A stretch of DNA of 64,000 nucleotides from the NCBI GenBank assembly GCA_965222315.1, contig OZ244951.1:1984001-2048000 (forward strand). Direction: 5' to 3'. This stretch comes from JACKII01 sp965222315. Its GTDB lineage: Bacteria > Pseudomonadota > Alphaproteobacteria > Bin95. Every line of letters begins with the position of its first letter. Positions within the stretch are counted from its first letter, which is position 1. The notes under the pieces were generated by a model. The model was not told where the DNA came from. It ran no database searches and saw nothing but the letters and a program-made list of their open reading frames with translations. Below are positions 1-8,209 of the stretch, piece by piece. A program made the translations under genes and the position numbers.

Positions 1-1
1 C

Positions 2-178
2 AGCCGCGTGGTATCGCTGGGCTACTGCCGGGTGCTCGTGCTGCACCGCCGGGATTTCCAAAAGCTGGCTGGCCACGATCCCTCACTGGAGGAATTGATC
101 AGGAAGGCCGCCGAGCAGCAGCTTGCCGTTGGATATGCCAAGCCGCCGCCCCTGGTGTTGCCGGGGGCGGCGGACTGA
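2..178 (+). CDS. C-terminal fragment of a cyclic-nucleotide-binding-domain protein (partial)
   Basis: Only the last 58 codons are in the window; the start lies to the left. The reading frame is open from base 2 to the TGA at 176-178. The fragment contains YCRVLVLHRRDFQKL, which resembles the final beta strand and C-helix of cNMP-binding domains in ion channels, Na+/H+ exchangers and CRP-like proteins, followed by an amphipathic helix and a Pro-rich tail. No DNA-binding helix-turn-helix follows, so a channel or transporter with a C-terminal cNMP domain is more likely than a CRP regulator. This is inferred from a short piece. It converges on the TPP enzyme at 198-1844. Confidence 0.55.
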   Translation, partial: SRVVSLGYCRVLVLHRRDFQKLAGHDPSLEELIRKAAEQQLAVGYAKPPPLVLPGAAD

Positions 179-197
179 ACGCTAAGGGCCAGATGTC

Positions 198-1844
198 CTA
201 TATCCGGTTGGAAAAGGCGGTCTCCGCGCTGGTGATGAATTCCAGCAGGCAGGTATGCCCTTCCTCCGTCGCCCGCTTGGCGCGCAGGATGGCGTTGCCG
301 ACGTCGGTGGGATCTTCCACCCGCTCGCTCCAGCCGCCTAAGTTTTTGGCCAGCGCGGCGTAGTTGCCGCCCAGGTCGCGGGCCTTGTGCTTCTCGTGGC
401 TGAGTTGCATGTGCGGAATCTCGATCGCCATGGTCGAGTTGTTGAGGACGATGGTGCAGGAGGGGATGCCGCTGCGCACCGCCGTCTCGAAGTCGAGGCC
501 GGTCATGCCGAAGGCCGCATCACCCATGAAGTTGACACAGAACTTGTCCGGCGCGGCCACTTTTGCCCCGATGGCTAGGCCGAGGCCGGTGCCGAGCTGG
601 TGGGACTTGCCCCAGCCGATATAGGAGCGCGGCACGGTCGCCTTGTAGAAGGGCAGTATCTGGTCGCGCGGGCTGCCACTGTCGTGGGTGACGATCGCGT
701 CTGCGGGGTCGATTACGCGCATGAACTCGTTGATGACGCGGTAGGGCGTCATCGGGGTTTCGCTGCTGGTGAGCTTCGCCTGCCATTCCGCGAGCCAGGG
801 GTCGCGCAGGCTGGCGATCCGGTGCACCATGCCGCCATTGCCGGAGCCGTCGCGTTCCTTGCCTTTGAGTCGGTCGCGCACGCAGTCGATCAGGCCGCGC
901 AGCACCAGCCGGGCGTCGCCCAGGATGCCGATCTCTGTGTTGTAGTTCTTGTTCAAATCCCGGGCGTCGTTGGTGGCGTGAATTACCTTGGCCGAGGCGG
1001 GCAAGGCCGGACTGGTGATCCGGTGGGGTGTCAGGCTCGCGCCGATGCCGAGGATCACGTCTGCCTCCGCCAGGATTGCCTTGCCATGGGCGGAGTAGAC
1101 GATGCCACCCGTACCCAGAGCGAGCGCGTGGTCTTCCGGGAAGGCGCTCTTGCCGTCGTTGGTGGTCATCACGGCGGCTTGCAGCAGTTCGGCCAGTTCC
1201 AGCAGTTCCTGGCTTGCCTGGGCATAAAGGACGCCCTGACCCGCCAGCAGCAGCGGCGTGCGGGCGGCCACCAGCATCTCCGCTGCCGCATCGATGTCGC
1301 GCGGATCGCCGGCGGAGCGCACACGCTTGACCACCTGATAGTCCGGCTCGCCGTCGAGTTCCTGCTTCACCACATCAACCGGCGTTTCCACCATGACCGG
1401 CCCCTGGCGGCCGTTCTTCAGGGCGTTGAAGGCGCGGCGCATGACGTTGCCGACCTCGCCCGGCAAGGTGATTTCCTCGACCTGCTTCGTTACCGAGTCA
1501 TAGGTGCGGGTGGACTTGAACATGGGGTAGACCTGGGACATGTCCCGGCCATGGCCGAGCGGCAGCAGCAGCAGTGGCACGGAGTCGGAGTAGGCGGACG
1601 CGATGCCCGGAAAGGCGTTCTCCGCCCCCGGCCCGTACTGCATGGCGAACACGGCGGGCGGCTTGCCGTTGGCGACGCGGGCATAGCCGCTGGCCATGTC
1701 GACGCCGACCCTCTCCTGCCGGCAGATGATCGGGCGGAGGCCCGCGCCGACGGCGGCCTCGATAATGGGCGTGGTCGGGAAGCAGAACATGGTGTCCATG
1801 CCTTCCTTCCGCAGGATCTGGGCCATGGCTTCCATGACGAGCAT
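198..1844 (-). CDS. Thiamine-diphosphate-dependent enzyme, acetolactate-synthase-like
   Basis: The 548-residue protein has the three-domain layout of the acetolactate synthase/benzoylformate decarboxylase family. The N-terminal pyrimidine-binding domain carries the catalytic Glu in CRQERVGVDMASGY (about residue 44). A central domain follows, and the C-terminal diphosphate-binding domain has the Mg2+ motif as GDAAFGM...VLNN, with GDA in place of the usual GDG. No regulatory subunit gene is adjacent, and the protein is shorter than IlvB/IlvI, so true branched-chain synthesis is doubtful. The substrate is unknown; decarboxylation or carboligation of a 2-oxo acid is the family reaction. It is transcribed alone and converges on the cNMP-protein fragment. 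It is one of three distinct TPP enzymes in the window. Confidence 0.85.
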   Translation of the reverse strand: MLVMEAMAQILRKEGMDTMFCFPTTPIIEAAVGAGLRPIICRQERVGVDMASGYARVANGKPPAVFAMQYGPGAENAFPGIASAYSDSVPLLLLPLGHGRDMSQVYPMFKSTRTYDSVTKQVEEITLPGEVGNVMRRAFNALKNGRQGPVMVETPVDVVKQELDGEPDYQVVKRVRSAGDPRDIDAAAEMLVAARTPLLLAGQGVLYAQASQELLELAELLQAAVMTTNDGKSAFPEDHALALGTGGIVYSAHGKAILAEADVILGIGASLTPHRITSPALPASAKVIHATNDARDLNKNYNTEIGILGDARLVLRGLIDCVRDRLKGKERDGSGNGGMVHRIASLRDPWLAEWQAKLTSSETPMTPYRVINEFMRVIDPADAIVTHDSGSPRDQILPFYKATVPRSYIGWGKSHQLGTGLGLAIGAKVAAPDKFCVNFMGDAAFGMTGLDFETAVRSGIPSCTIVLNNSTMAIEIPHMQLSHEKHKARDLGGNYAALAKNLGGWSERVEDPTDVGNAILRAKRATEEGHTCLLEFITSAETAFSNRI

Positions 1845-2042
1845 TGGGCGGTTCCTTATTTTCGGTTTGGGCGGCGGACACTATCGGTAGATGCCGCTCT
1901 TGGCGGCAAGCCTAGCGTGGGGTAATGGGTCAGTCGACACCGGTTTGCCTATGGATATGCGCTGGTGAGGAGGCCCGATGCCGAGACCTCGCACCTCTAC
2001 CATCGAACCGAACATCTGCCTGGACGGGCTGTGCCGGTCTTG

Positions 2043-2696
2043 ATGATCCGGGCGCGCGTTCTGGCCATCCTAGTTCTGGCCGGGCTTCTGGCCGCGTGCG
2101 GGGCTGCGCCTCCTCCCATCGCTGCTGACGACGGCCCGTTGGTGCACGAAGTGCGCGTGATCAGTAATGGCTGGCATACGGCCATCATCGTCAGGCGCAC
2201 CGAAGTGCTGGCGACCGGGGTGTTGCCGGAAGCGGACGATTTTCCGGAGGCTGCCTTTCTGGAGTTCGGCTGGGGCGATCGGGTCTATTATCCGGCCAGC
2301 GAAAAGACGGTTGGCATGACACTCGATGCGGCTTTGGTGGCGACCCCCGCCGTCATGCATATCGCTGGCCTGCCCGACTGGCCGGAACGATTGTCGGCAT
2401 CACTGCAGGCGGTTCCCCTGTCCCTGACCGAGGTTGGTTTTCAGCGCATGATAATCGCCATTTCAGCCGAGATTGAACGCCCGGAAAGCGGCCGCGCGCG
2501 GCCGATCTCCAGAGGGCTGTATGAAAACAGCCATTTCTATCATGCCCATGGCTCGTTTCACCTGTTCAATACCTGCAACACCTGGACTGCCAGGATGCTG
2601 CGTGCGGGAGGCATCGGCATTTCTCCCTCCGGTATAATCACGGCGGATGACCTGATGGACCGCCTGGAAGCAGCCCTTAAGCAGCGAGGGCGTTGA
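2043..2696 (+). CDS. DUF2459 (TIGR02117-type) lipoprotein
   Basis: I start the gene at the ATG at 2043 because it gives a clean lipoprotein signal peptide, MIRARVLAILVLAGLLAAC, with a lipobox (LLAAC) at residue 19; the frame stays open upstream but lacks signal-peptide character. The mature protein of about 200 residues has the features of the DUF2459 family: SNGWHTAIIV, EFGWGDRVYY and the FHLFNTCNTWTA segment with conserved Cys, Asn and Trp. The Cys/His/Asn pattern suggests a papain-like fold, but no activity is established. It probably sits on the periplasmic face of a membrane. It converges on the MFS gene that follows and has no obvious operon partner. Confidence 0.8.
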   Translation: MIRARVLAILVLAGLLAACGAAPPPIAADDGPLVHEVRVISNGWHTAIIVRRTEVLATGVLPEADDFPEAAFLEFGWGDRVYYPASEKTVGMTLDAALVATPAVMHIAGLPDWPERLSASLQAVPLSLTEVGFQRMIIAISAEIERPESGRARPISRGLYENSHFYHAHGSFHLFNTCNTWTARMLRAGGIGISPSGIITADDLMDRLEAALKQRGR

Positions 2697-2739
2697 TGCT
2701 GCAGCCTGGCGCCAGCACCGCTATCGGGCGCGCTGGCCA

Positions 2740-3942
2740 TCACGCCGCCGCTTTTGCGCCGGGCCGGCGGGCGAAACGCCAGGTGGCGAGGGCGGCGAGA
2801 ACAGACAGGGTCAGCATCAGCCAAAACGCCGCCAGATAGTCGCCATCGCTATCGAACAGCATTGCGCCCGTCAGCGCGCCAAGCCCGCCCGCTATGTGGT
2901 GGCCCATGGTCACGAGCCCGGAGATCAAACCCAGATTGCGGGTGCCGAACAGGTCCCGGACGAAGATCACGGTAAGCGGTGCGGTCGCCCAGAAGGTCAG
3001 GCCATAGCCAAGTGCGAACACGGCAATGGAAAGGGGCGAATGGTCCACCAGGATCAGGGCGAAGATGGCGATGCGGAGCACGAAACAGGCAAGCGTCGGC
3101 CAGACCGGGCCACTGCGGTCCGACCAGGAACCGGCAGCCAGCACGCCTATCAAACCCGCCAGTCCCATGAAGGCCAGCAGGTTGCCTGCGAACAACGCGC
3201 CCTCGCCCTGGTCCAACGCGAACGCGACCACGTGGGAGGAGACGAAGAAGTCCTGGAAGCCGCAAATTGCGTAGAAGGTCATCAGCAGCCAGAAGCCATT
3301 CGTGCGGGTGGCTGCGGGCAAGCTGAGGCCGTCAGCCGGTGGCGGGGCAGATTGTCTGCTGCCCGGTCTTTCCCGGCGGAGCGCCGTCAGCAGCAGGGGA
3401 GCTGCAACCACATTGATGATGCCGAGCCAGAGAAATACGTCCCGCCAGCCAGCCTCCACCATCACGACCGAAAGGCCGGAGAGGATCAGCAACTGGCCAA
3501 GCCCCATGCCTGCGATGGCTATGCTGTTGGCGATGCCAGCCTGGGACCCGAAGCGGCGGGTGAGCATGACGCCGACCGGGGTGATGGAGACCGCGCCATT
3601 GCCGATGGCGAACACCACGCCATAGAGCAGGAAGGCCTGCCAGGCGGCGTCTGCAAAGGCCATGGCGCCGATGCCCATCGCGCTGACCAGGAACCCGCCG
3701 GCGAGTATCCAGGCCGGTGCGTATTTATCGGCCAGCCGCCCGACCGCTAGCATGGTGAAGGCAGTCATCGCCATGAACACCGCAATCACCGCGCCCAACA
3801 AAGTGCGGTCCCAATCGAGCGACTCCGCCATGGGCTTCAGCACCAGGCCGATGCCGTGCCGGGCGCCGCCGCCGATGAACAGGGTCAGGAACCCCAGCAT
3901 CAAGGCAAGCCCACCCGTTCGCCAAAGTGCCCTGATGCTCAT
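2740..3942 (-). CDS. Major facilitator superfamily transporter
   Basis: This is a 400-residue integral membrane protein with about 12 hydrophobic segments in two halves, the usual MFS length. The loop between TM2 and TM3 carries the MFS-type GRLADKYAP motif, and a related SWSDRSGP loop occurs in the second half. The ATG at 3942 is preferred over the upstream GTG at 3960, which lies inside the preceding GST gene. It is the last gene of a minus-strand cluster (ketopantoate-reductase-like, GST, MFS) with gaps of 1 and about 10 bases, so export or uptake of a metabolite handled by those enzymes is a reasonable inference. The substrate cannot be read from the sequence. Confidence 0.85.
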   Translation of the reverse strand: MSIRALWRTGGLALMLGFLTLFIGGGARHGIGLVLKPMAESLDWDRTLLGAVIAVFMAMTAFTMLAVGRLADKYAPAWILAGGFLVSAMGIGAMAFADAAWQAFLLYGVVFAIGNGAVSITPVGVMLTRRFGSQAGIANSIAIAGMGLGQLLILSGLSVVMVEAGWRDVFLWLGIINVVAAPLLLTALRRERPGSRQSAPPPADGLSLPAATRTNGFWLLMTFYAICGFQDFFVSSHVVAFALDQGEGALFAGNLLAFMGLAGLIGVLAAGSWSDRSGPVWPTLACFVLRIAIFALILVDHSPLSIAVFALGYGLTFWATAPLTVIFVRDLFGTRNLGLISGLVTMGHHIAGGLGALTGAMLFDSDGDYLAAFWLMLTLSVLAALATWRFARRPGAKAAA

Positions 3943-3952
3943 CCCGACGGTT

Positions 3953-4627
3953 CTAGGCACGGGCTACGAATGACCGGTCCTTCTTTGGGATCAGGTCGTA
4001 GGGGTAGGCGTAGCCCGGCATGGCCTGGATCGCCTGGCTCCAGCGGAGCACGTTCGGCCAGCGCTCTATCTCCAGCCCGCCTTCGGCCATGAACACCATG
4101 CGGCCCCAGCAACCCAGATCGGCGATGCTGAGCGAACCTCCCACCAGCCACTCCCGTCCTTCCAGCGAGTCGTTGACGAAGCCGATGGCGGCCTCGGCCT
4201 GGGGCACGTAATAGGCCATGACGGCCGGATCGACGGCGCGGAACCGGTGATAGTGCCGGACCTTGGCGACGTTGGTAATATTGCCCGCTTCCCAGGCGAG
4301 CCACTCCCGCGCCTGCCACTGTAATTGTTCGGTGGCAGGCTGGAAGACGCCGGTGGCGCGGGCGAGGTAGTCCAGGATGACGTTGCTATCGACGATGGTT
4401 AGGCCGCGGTGTTGCAGCACCGGCACCTTGCCGTACCGGTTCACCTGCTCGCGGTAGGCGGGCTCAAACTGCCAGCCGAGCTTCAGGTTCACGGTGCGGA
4501 AGTCAAAAGCCAGGCCGCTCAGCGCCAGAAACATCATCGGCTTGAAGCTGCTGCTGGAAGTGAAGCTGCCGTAGAGGGTCAGCCGCTCCGGATCGGGTGC
4601 GGAGTAGGATTCCGGTCCAACCGCCAT
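3953..4627 (-). CDS. Glutathione S-transferase family protein
   Basis: The 224-residue protein has a thioredoxin-like N-terminal half with the glutathione-binding elements GKVPVLQHRGLTIVDSNVIL (cis-Pro and the Asp/Glu-Ser pocket, about residues 66-86). An all-helical C-terminal half includes LVGGSLSIADLGCWGRM, the N-capping/Asp motif typical of GSTs. The N-terminus reads YGSFTSSSSFKPMMFLAL, where a Ser is the probable thiol-activating residue. It lies 1 base after the ketopantoate-reductase-like gene and just before the MFS gene, so the three are probably co-transcribed. The role may be conjugation, isomerisation or detoxification; the substrate is unknown. Confidence 0.85.
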   Translation of the reverse strand: MAVGPESYSAPDPERLTLYGSFTSSSSFKPMMFLALSGLAFDFRTVNLKLGWQFEPAYREQVNRYGKVPVLQHRGLTIVDSNVILDYLARATGVFQPATEQLQWQAREWLAWEAGNITNVAKVRHYHRFRAVDPAVMAYYVPQAEAAIGFVNDSLEGREWLVGGSLSIADLGCWGRMVFMAEGGLEIERWPNVLRWSQAIQAMPGYAYPYDLIPKKDRSFVARA

Positions 4628-4628
4628 C

Positions 4629-5603
4629 TTAAGCAGCCTGGCCGCGGTTGATGCGGTCCATCAGGCACAACATGCGGTAGCCGGTCTCCAGGGTTGGGGC
4701 CCGCACACCCAACTTATTGCTGCGTTCAACCAAATCCCCCAGGGTTTCATGCACTTCCAGCCGTTTCGCCGCTTCGACCGCCTGCAACATGGAGTGTTTG
4801 TGCTGGGGGGCGGTTTTGCGGAAGGCGACGCCGGCGTTCAAGGTCAGGCAGGTGGCGGTGTCTTCGTCCGGTGCGGCGAGCGACTCCGCCGTTGAGTAAG
4901 GCGGCACGGGCTCCGGCACCGCGCCTTCCGCCTCCGCAATGCTCTGCACCTCCCGGTGGATGCGAGCGACGATGCGGGCGGTGTCCGGATCGTTCAGCAC
5001 CTGCACCGTTGCTTGCTTGGTCAGCGGGCTGACGATGGCGAGGCCACACCAGATGATGAACTTGCTCCAGGTGGTGGAGTGGATGTCTTTGCTTGGGTGC
5101 GAGTTGATCCCTGCGCCGTTCAGGGCATCAATTACAGCCTGGGCCTTGGCTGAGACGCCGCCCGCCGGATCGCCGATGGTGATGCTGCTGTTGACGGTGA
5201 AGAGGGCAACGCCGTCGCCGCGCACCGCGCCGGAGAAGTTCGCGATGGCGCCCAGCACCGTCTCCGCCCCGAAGGCGGCGGCCAGTTGGTCGTCCTTCAT
5301 GACGCCGTTCTGCAGTGACATGGTGGAGCCAAACTTGATGTGCGCCAGTTGCTGGAGAGCCGCGTCGGTGTCGAATGTCTTGACGGTCAGGATCAGCAGG
5401 TCAGCTTCCGACAGCGTACCGGGGTCGGTGACGATCGGCACCGGGGCGGTGACTTCAGCCAGCCCTTCGACCCGCACACCGTTGGACTTTAAGTCGTTGG
5501 CACGCGCACCGCGGGCGACCAGCGTCACGTCATGACCGGCATCATGCAGCAATGCAGCGGAGATCGAACCCAGCGCACCAGCGCCCATTACGACGATTTT
5601 CAT
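4629..5603 (-). CDS. 2-dehydropantoate 2-reductase family oxidoreductase (ApbA/PanE)
   Basis: The 324-residue protein begins with a Rossmann motif, MGAGALGSISAALLHDAGH, for NADPH binding, followed by LTVKTFDT and LQNGV, both typical of ApbA/PanE proteins. The C-terminal helical domain contains HSTTWSKFIIW, with the Lys expected in the active site. The family reduces ketopantoate to pantoate in CoA synthesis, but many paralogues act on other 2-oxo acids or imines. Co-transcription with a GST and an MFS transporter, rather than panB or panC, argues for such a paralogue, so I give no gene symbol. It is divergent from the PhyH gene, with a 121-base shared upstream region. Confidence 0.85.
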   Translation of the reverse strand: MKIVVMGAGALGSISAALLHDAGHDVTLVARGARANDLKSNGVRVEGLAEVTAPVPIVTDPGTLSEADLLILTVKTFDTDAALQQLAHIKFGSTMSLQNGVMKDDQLAAAFGAETVLGAIANFSGAVRGDGVALFTVNSSITIGDPAGGVSAKAQAVIDALNGAGINSHPSKDIHSTTWSKFIIWCGLAIVSPLTKQATVQVLNDPDTARIVARIHREVQSIAEAEGAVPEPVPPYSTAESLAAPDEDTATCLTLNAGVAFRKTAPQHKHSMLQAVEAAKRLEVHETLGDLVERSNKLGVRAPTLETGYRMLCLMDRINRGQAA

Positions 5604-5724
5604 GAGATGTTGGCCTCTCCTGCTGTTGCCGTTTGCGCCAGATCAATTGCCTTCCGGCCCAGTTTCGCCAGAATGAGCGCGAATATCGCCGGATGACAAG
5701 ACTTCAATCACAAGAGGCCGAACC

Positions 5725-6618
5725 GTGACACCTGAGGAAATACTCAACCATCCGCCCCGCGTGCTGCCCCAGGAACAGCGGGAGTTTTACTTCCGCGAAG
5801 GCTATCTGGGCCTGCCGGGCTTCGTCGATGCGGAGACGGTGAAACGCCTGCAGGACGTGACTGACCGCTTTGTTGACCTGTCGCGGCCGGAGACCAAGCC
5901 TGGAAACGTCTTCGATATTGCGCCGGAGCACACGGCGAATAAGCCGGTGCTGCGCCGCCTGAAACGGCCGGACGAGCGCGACGAGGTTTATTGGGACTTT
6001 GCGCGTGGCGTACTGGCCGATGTCGCCGCCGACCTGCTGGGGCCGGACGTGGTGTTCCACCACTCCAAGCTGAACTTCAAGTGGTTCAGCGAGGCCGACA
6101 CGGTGAAGTGGCACCAGGACGCCCAATTCTTCCCGCACACCAACTACAACGTGCTGACCATCGGTTGCTATCTTGCCGACACCGACATGAACAACGGTCC
6201 GCTGGCCGTGATGCCGAAGAGCCATGACGGTGAATTGTACAACCAATACGCCGAGGATGGCTCCTGGACCGGCCACTTCCGCCCGGAAGATGCGGCGGCG
6301 ATGGACATGAGCAAGGTCGAGTACCTGACCGGCCCGGCAGGAACCCTGACCATCCATAGCTGCCGCATGGCGCATTTCTCGCCATCCAGTAAGTCGCCCA
6401 ACCCTCGGCCTCTGCTGCTGAACTGCTTTTCCAGCGCGGACGCCAAGGCCTACACCCCGCATCCTGACCCCTCAGCGCATGTGTATGAGATCGTGCGCGG
6501 CAAGCCAGCACTCTGGGCGCACCATGACCCGCGGCCCTGCCTGATTCCGCCGGATTGGAGCGGCGGGTACACGTCGATCTATGCCGCCCAAGCCGGAGAG
6601 GATATCGCGGCAGAATGA
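5725..6618 (+). CDS. Phytanoyl-CoA dioxygenase (PhyH) family protein
   Basis: The start is a GTG with a GAGG ribosome-binding site 8 bases upstream. The 297-residue protein has the Fe(II)/2-oxoglutarate oxygenase core: WHQDAQFFPH supplies the metal-binding His-x-Asp, and LTIHSCRMAHFS and PNPRPLLL supply the distal His and the Arg that holds 2-oxoglutarate. ADTDMNNGPLAVMPKSH is typical of the PhyH family. It would hydroxylate a small organic substrate or CoA ester; which one is unknown. The stop overlaps the start of the next gene (ATGA), and that gene overlaps a GNAT gene, so the three form an operon. Confidence 0.85.
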   Translation: MTPEEILNHPPRVLPQEQREFYFREGYLGLPGFVDAETVKRLQDVTDRFVDLSRPETKPGNVFDIAPEHTANKPVLRRLKRPDERDEVYWDFARGVLADVAADLLGPDVVFHHSKLNFKWFSEADTVKWHQDAQFFPHTNYNVLTIGCYLADTDMNNGPLAVMPKSHDGELYNQYAEDGSWTGHFRPEDAAAMDMSKVEYLTGPAGTLTIHSCRMAHFSPSSKSPNPRPLLLNCFSSADAKAYTPHPDPSAHVYEIVRGKPALWAHHDPRPCLIPPDWSGGYTSIYAAQAGEDIAAE

Positions 6619-6836
6619 GCAAGAGCCCCACGGATATCGTCCGCCCGCACACACTTGCGGCGGCGGAAGAGGGCCTGAAGAACGGTCTCGCCCTGGACCA
6701 GATTGGCCGCGCCATGCTGGATCAGGCCGTCGAACTGTTATTGAAGGAACAAACGCCGGAAGCAGTGGCGAGCGAACTGGAATTCGTTGCCCGGAACCTC
6801 GGCGACTTCGAAGACAACAGCTTCATGCGGCCTTGA
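6615..6836 (+). CDS. Small hypothetical protein (73 aa)
   Basis: The gene starts at an ATG that overlaps the TGA of the PhyH gene, and its own TGA overlaps the ATG of the GNAT gene. These two 4-base-type junctions are strong evidence that it is translated. The protein is acidic and helical, with no signal peptide or membrane segment: SPTDIVRPHTLAAAEEGLK, then a helix-rich middle (AMLDQAVELLLKEQTPEAV) and a short tail. I do not recognise a family. The alternating hydrophobic pattern suggests a small helical bundle or a partner of one of the flanking enzymes, which is inference only. Confidence 0.65.
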   Translation: MSKSPTDIVRPHTLAAAEEGLKNGLALDQIGRAMLDQAVELLLKEQTPEAVASELEFVARNLGDFEDNSFMRP

Positions 6837-7300
6837 TGCTTGAGGAGGTGCTATTCCGGCCTGCCACCGAGGCGGACCTGCCCGCGATTGTCTGCTTGAT
6901 AGCGGACGACGGACTGGGCAGACGGCGGGAGGATATTTCGGAGCCGCTTAACCCGCGATATGTGGCGGCATTCCAGGCCGTGCAGGCCGATCCGAACCAG
7001 TTATTGGTGGTGGCGGAGAGGGCAGGGGCGGTGGTTGGCACCTTCCAGTTAAGCTTCATCCCAGGCGTCTCGCGCCTTGGGTCCTGGCGGGGCCAGATTG
7101 AGGCGGTGCGGGTTGCAGCCTCTGAGCGAGGCACCGGCCTGGGCGGGCAGATGATGGAATGGGCGATTGGCGAGTGCCGCCGCCGGGGCTGTTCGCTGGT
7201 GCAACTGACCTCCGACAAGTGGCGCGCCGATGCCCACCGTTTCTACGAACGGCTCGGTTTTGTGGCGAGCCATGACGGCTTCAAGCTGAACTTGGACTGA
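6836..7300 (+). CDS. GNAT family N-acetyltransferase
   Basis: The 154-residue protein has the full GNAT fold. The N-terminus FRPATEADLPAIVCLIADD is typical. The beta-4/acetyl-CoA loop reads IEAVRVAASERGTGLGGQMM, with the R-x-x-G-x-G/A signature of motif A, and DAHRFYERLGFVASHDGFKL forms motif B. It resembles acetyltransferases that act on small amines or amino acids, though the acceptor is unknown. The ATG overlaps the TGA of the 73-residue gene upstream, so it is translationally coupled in the PhyH operon. The stop codon falls in an inverted repeat shared with the convergent DUF1028 gene. Confidence 0.85.
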   Translation: MLEEVLFRPATEADLPAIVCLIADDGLGRRREDISEPLNPRYVAAFQAVQADPNQLLVVAERAGAVVGTFQLSFIPGVSRLGSWRGQIEAVRVAASERGTGLGGQMMEWAIGECRRRGCSLVQLTSDKWRADAHRFYERLGFVASHDGFKLNLD

Positions 7301-7316
7301 ACCAGCGCCGGTTCAG
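7297..7316. terminator. Short inverted repeat between convergent genes
   Basis: The 7-base arms CTGAACC and GGTTCAG flank a 6-base loop and span the stop codons of the GNAT gene (plus) and the DUF1028 gene (minus). There is no T-run on either side, so termination would be weak at best. It may be only a coincidence of overlapping stop regions. Confidence 0.3.
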
Positions 7317-8068
7317 CCCGCCACGTTCCAGCGATGCGCCTGGCGTTCGGAGGGGAATTGCTCTTCCAGCCCCAACTCTCTGATGCGCCGCATGGAGGCA
7401 TCGAACAGGGCACGGGAAATCGGTACCTCGCCCGGTGCGAAGGCCAGTTGGCGCAAGGTTCCGGCCTGGTCACCCAACGCCGTCAGCAACTCGCGGAGCG
7501 CCCCCGCCGCTTCATCCGCGCGGTCGATGCGCAGGTCAATGCGGTCCATGCCGTCTTCCCCGGACACGCGCACAGCCGCGGAGTGTAGGGGCTCCAGTGC
7601 CTCGCCGCCAGCATCGCGCCCGGCTTCCAGGGCGGTGACGAGGCGGTCTTCCAGCGGCTGCCCGCGCGCAGCCTCGTATGCCGCCACCATCGCCGCAGTG
7701 ACACCATCATTGTCCAGGATATTGCCGACCGCAATGCATCGCTCGCCCACTGCGTGGGTCGTGATCGAATAGATCATGTCGCCATGGTGCCATGCTGTGC
7801 CGCCCGCCGAATCCAGTGCCGCCAACTGCCGCCAGCCAATGTCCGGCGCTTTGACGACTTCCGCCATGGCCTCCGCTGCCGAGCGGCCCTTGGCGAGCAG
7901 GTCCGCGCCCTGCACCCCAAGACGCGGGTCGGTGCGGTGCTGGCTCAGGAACGCGCCGTGCCCATGCCGGATGTGCAGGCAGCGATTGCCCACCGCCAGT
8001 GAAGACGTGCCGATAGCGCCGCCGAATGCGCCTGTCTCCGGGCATTGGGCGATGATGGAATAGGTCAT
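7313..8068 (-). CDS. DUF1028 family protein (putative Ntn-hydrolase-like)
   Basis: I start at the ATG at 8068 (MTYSIIAQCPETGAFGGAIG), which matches the conserved DUF1028 beginning; GGGAG lies upstream. The 251-residue protein contains ARG-type family motifs: SSLAVGNRCLHIRHGHG, LGVQGADLLAKG and a conserved GERCIAVGNIL segment. DUF1028 proteins have an Ntn-hydrolase-like fold and are often found near amino-acid or peptide genes, but no reaction is firmly assigned. The C-terminal 60 residues form a helical extension. The gene stands alone between the PhyH operon and a TPP enzyme transcribed divergently from it. Confidence 0.8.
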   Translation of the reverse strand: MTYSIIAQCPETGAFGGAIGTSSLAVGNRCLHIRHGHGAFLSQHRTDPRLGVQGADLLAKGRSAAEAMAEVVKAPDIGWRQLAALDSAGGTAWHHGDMIYSITTHAVGERCIAVGNILDNDGVTAAMVAAYEAARGQPLEDRLVTALEAGRDAGGEALEPLHSAAVRVSGEDGMDRIDLRIDRADEAAGALRELLTALGDQAGTLRQLAFAPGEVPISRALFDASMRRIRELGLEEQFPSERQAHRWNVAG

Positions 8069-8209
8069 TAGCATTCTCCCTGGTGGTTGTATCAGTCTGG
8101 CATTCTCAGGGGCTCCGCAGAAAGCGGTCATTGCCGCTCGCTCCGATTGGGGCCTATACTTTTGTCTACATCAAATTTGCTGAACCTTAGAATGGCAGGA
8201 ACCAATCCC

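Noticed and set aside
600..1925. Long plus-strand open frame opposite the first TPP enzyme
   Set aside because: It mirrors the TPP gene in high-GC DNA, lacks a recognisable fold, and gives low-complexity His/Gly/Arg-rich sequence.
2896..3750. Plus-strand open frame opposite the MFS gene
   Set aside because: The composition is Gly/His/Glu-rich with no domain, and the minus strand clearly encodes a 12-helix transporter.
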